Shown: positions 62,456 through 64,000 of the stretch, in pieces
Layout of the letters: each line of letters begins with the position of its first letter
Position numbering within the stretch: position 1 is the stretch's first letter
Assembly (NCBI RefSeq): GCF_001050155.1
Contig: NZ_LFVY01000008.1
Location: 181,951 to 245,950, forward strand
From: Nitratireductor soli
GTDB lineage: Bacteria; Pseudomonadota; Alphaproteobacteria; Rhizobiales; Rhizobiaceae
Direction of reading: 5' to 3'
DNA length: 64,000 nt
Notes under the pieces: model-generated
The model's input: only the letters and a program-made list of their open reading frames with translations
What the model was told of the DNA's origin: nothing
Databases searched by the model: none
Made by a program: the position numbers and the translations under genes

Positions 62456-63241
62456 ATGCGCCATGTAACAAAGCCGTTTCTTTTCGTTTATTCGGGCTTG
62501 ATGTTGCTCTTCGTATTGATGCCGATGATTTGCATCGGGATCATCTCCGTCGCCCCCACCCGCTTTCTGAACTTTCCGTTTCCACGGCCGGCAACGTTCC
62601 GGTGGTACGAGGAAATGGTTCAGTCCCTTGCGATCCGCGAAGCCCTCGCCAATTCGCTGATGATCGCGGCAATTGTCACGGTGGTCTCCGTCTTCCTCGC
62701 GACCTGCGGAGCGTTGGCGTTCGTGCGTTACTCCTACAAGGGCCGGAAGCTCTTTCAGCGTCTGATCCTGTTGCCCGTATTCTTCCCACAAGCGGTACTT
62801 GGCCTGATCCTGCTCGTCTGGTTCAGCAACCTCGGTGTGCCCTCCGGCTGGTTCGCGGTTGTGCTCGGACAAATCGTGTGGATTGCGCCTGTCGTGACCC
62901 TGATCATCGCCATCCAGGTATTCGGCTACGACGCATCGCTCGAGACGGCCGCCCGCGACCTGGGTGCCAAGCCCGGCTACGTCTTCCGGCGCATTACGCT
63001 ACCGTTGCTTGCGCCGGGCATTTTTTCCGGAGGGCTTTTTGCGTTCCTGCTGTCCTGGGTCAATTTCCCGATCAGCTACTTCACAAGCGGCGTGGATACA
63101 ACGGTGCCGGTCTGGCTCCACACAAAGTCCGTCCTTGCGCCTACACCATCCGCGAACGCATTGGGCTTTGCCATCTTCCTCGTGTCGTTCTTCCTGCTCA
63201 TTCCTCCCTTTTTGTTGATGAACCGGAAAGGAAAGAACTGA
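62456..63241 (+). CDS. PotC-type ABC permease
   Basis: 261 residues from ATG 62456. PFLFVYSGLMLLFVLMPMICIGIISV begins the first helix, and the EAA loop is ETAARDLGAKPGYVFRRITLPLLAPGIFSGGLFAF. Last gene of the importer. A glycine riboswitch begins only about 24 bp after its stop, so a separate promoter or readthrough must lie in between. Confidence 0.92.
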   Translation: MRHVTKPFLFVYSGLMLLFVLMPMICIGIISVAPTRFLNFPFPRPATFRWYEEMVQSLAIREALANSLMIAAIVTVVSVFLATCGALAFVRYSYKGRKLFQRLILLPVFFPQAVLGLILLVWFSNLGVPSGWFAVVLGQIVWIAPVVTLIIAIQVFGYDASLETAARDLGAKPGYVFRRITLPLLAPGIFSGGLFAFLLSWVNFPISYFTSGVDTTVPVWLHTKSVLAPTPSANALGFAIFLVSFFLLIPPFLLMNRKGKN

Positions 63242-63264
63242 TGCCGTAAACTATCGGGTCTTTG

Positions 63265-63417
63265 TGGGAGAGACTGCCAAGCGCAGCGCTGAAGGAGAAA
63301 CCGCCCCGGAAGCTCTCAGGCCAACGGACCGCAGGACCCAACATGCAATCTGGAAAGTTGGCCGCGCAGGCGGTCTCGCCGACGGGTCAATATCTCAGGC
63401 ACCGAGACAGATGGGGT
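63265..63417 (+). ncRNA. Tandem glycine riboswitch
   Basis: Two glycine aptamers in series. The first contains GGGAGAGACTGCC, GCGCTGAAGGAGAAACCGCC and CCGGAAGCTCTCAGGC with GGACCGCAGGAC. The second contains CTGGAAAGTTGGCCGCGCAG, GGTC..CGCCGACGGGTCAA and TCTCAGGCACCGAGACAGATGGGG. This is the standard core of bacterial glycine switches, which usually sit before gcvT-type or glycine transporter genes. No such gene follows here. Confidence 0.9.
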
Positions 63418-63503
63418 ACGATCGACAGGCAGGGAGCTTTGCATCATGCCTCATGAGGGCGATGTCACGGTAACTTCTTTTGAGGAGTCGCTGGGGTAGA
63501 CAT

Positions 63504-63690
63504 CGGTTCATCAAGGACATGCTTATCAGCTAGAAACGCCACCGCTTTCCCGCCGAGATCATCGCGCAGCGGTGTGGCTATATTACCGGTTCCCTTTGAG
63601 CTTGCGTCTGGTCGAGGAAATCCTGCTGGAGCGCGGCCGTGAGATAAACCTGACACCCCTTGAAACCCTCGTTGCTTGATTGATTGGCCG
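63504..63690 (+). pseudogene. IS6-family transposase fragment (frameshifted)
   Basis: KRHRFPAEIIAQ in one frame and AVWLYYRFPLSLRLVEEILLERG in the next are the N-terminus of IS6-family transposases (pattern HRFPPE.IA.AVWLYFRFPLS.R.VEE.L.ERG), split by a one-base deletion near 63567. Similarity ends at about 63660. The catalytic DDE region is absent. It may have removed the gene once controlled by the upstream riboswitch. Confidence 0.75.
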
Positions 63691-64000
63691 AGTATGTGTT
63701 CGAAATGGGCGTCGAGTGCCGCGGAAATGATCTCCAGCAGCGCCTCTCCCTCGTCTCTTGCGCGCGCGGCAGCGGCGTCAACGTCGCGGATCGCTCAAGG
63801 TCGCCTGTCGTCATGGCTCTTTGCCTTCAACGCGTCTCCGAAAATCGCGATCGCCTTGAGGCCAACGCCGTGAATGGCCAGTTACTCTTTCTTCTTATAG
63901 CCGGCTGCCTGACGAGGGCCTGAAGTGAATGATGCTGCCAGCTTAGTTCACACCTGATTCAGCCAGAATTCTTGACCTGCTCCCCTGAATGTACCCATTC
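63691..64000. other. Window end without a supported gene
   Basis: Short open frames exist on both strands (for example 63684-63923 plus), none recognisable. A minus-strand reading around 63680-63790 gives AIRDVDAAAARARDEG and SAALDAHFEHILGQS, coding-like but interrupted. Probably further decayed DNA. Confidence 0.4.

Noticed and set aside
63684..63923. 79-residue plus-strand frame at the right edge
   Set aside because: No domain recognised and overlapping frames on both strands are equally open.

Overview
The window is high-GC DNA dense with ABC transporters, small catabolic operons, LysR/GntR/ArsR/Crp regulators, insertion-sequence scars and decayed genes. Gene content (Azt-type zinc system under Zur, several COG0523 GTPases, LIV-family importers, an opine-oxidase-like flavoenzyme, a glycine riboswitch) and the dispersed palindromic repeats suggest an alphaproteobacterium of the Hyphomicrobiales, perhaps near Mesorhizobium/Phyllobacteriaceae. 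That placement is inferred from gene style; no rRNA or housekeeping marker is present. The mix of intact uptake-plus-catabolism modules and pseudogenes is typical of an accessory region or large replicon.

Layout. 0-1.3 kb: end of a LysR-type gene, decayed small genes (DUF2200 remnant) and an intact YciI-like gene. 1.3-3 kb: RibD-like reductase divergent from an ArsR/AHSA1 pair, with two tandem 14-bp dyads in the shared promoter region. 3.1-9.25 kb: acetamidase/formamidase-like enzyme, a broken AraC gene and a complete five-gene LIV-type importer, probably for an amide or amino-acid-like compound. 9.3-20 kb: an eleven-gene catabolic cluster: three-subunit FAD/2Fe-2S dehydrogenase, aldehyde dehydrogenase, DapB-like and DapA-like proteins, a polar amino-acid ABC importer, a saccharopine-dehydrogenase-like protein and a LysR regulator. 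It looks like an uncharacterised amino-acid or opine pathway. 20.2-23.7 kb: GNAT, alpha/beta hydrolase, small membrane protein, DUF1579 and a divergent WYL regulator.

23.7-32.7 kb is a zinc-homeostasis island: zur with two COG0523 GTPases and a small Cys-containing protein on the minus strand; aztABC, an AztD-ZinT fusion and a third COG0523 GTPase on the plus strand; Zur-box-like palindromes lie between the two arms. 32.8-33.9 kb holds a collapsed siderophore ABC locus in which an ATPase fragment runs into a FecCD permease fragment. 34.4-39.3 kb: a two-component system divergent from an autotransporter-like surface protein.

39.4-43 kb is mostly gene-poor, with a truncated gene, VOC, Crp-like and LysR genes. 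43-51.8 kb: AA_synth (DUF1185), methylmalonate-semialdehyde dehydrogenase, a second LIV importer and a glutamine amidotransferase. After an IS3 remnant, 53.1-63.2 kb encodes a probable gamma-glutamyl-amine pathway (glutamine-synthetase-like ligase, PLP decarboxylase, aldehyde dehydrogenase, amidotransferase-fold hydrolase, GntR regulator) with a PotABCD-type importer. The window ends with a tandem glycine riboswitch that has lost its target gene beside an IS6-family remnant. An exact-length 75-bp repeat occurs three times (34.1, 40.3 and 51.9 kb), and a hairpin repeat of about 96 bp occurs twice (1.25 and 5.78 kb).
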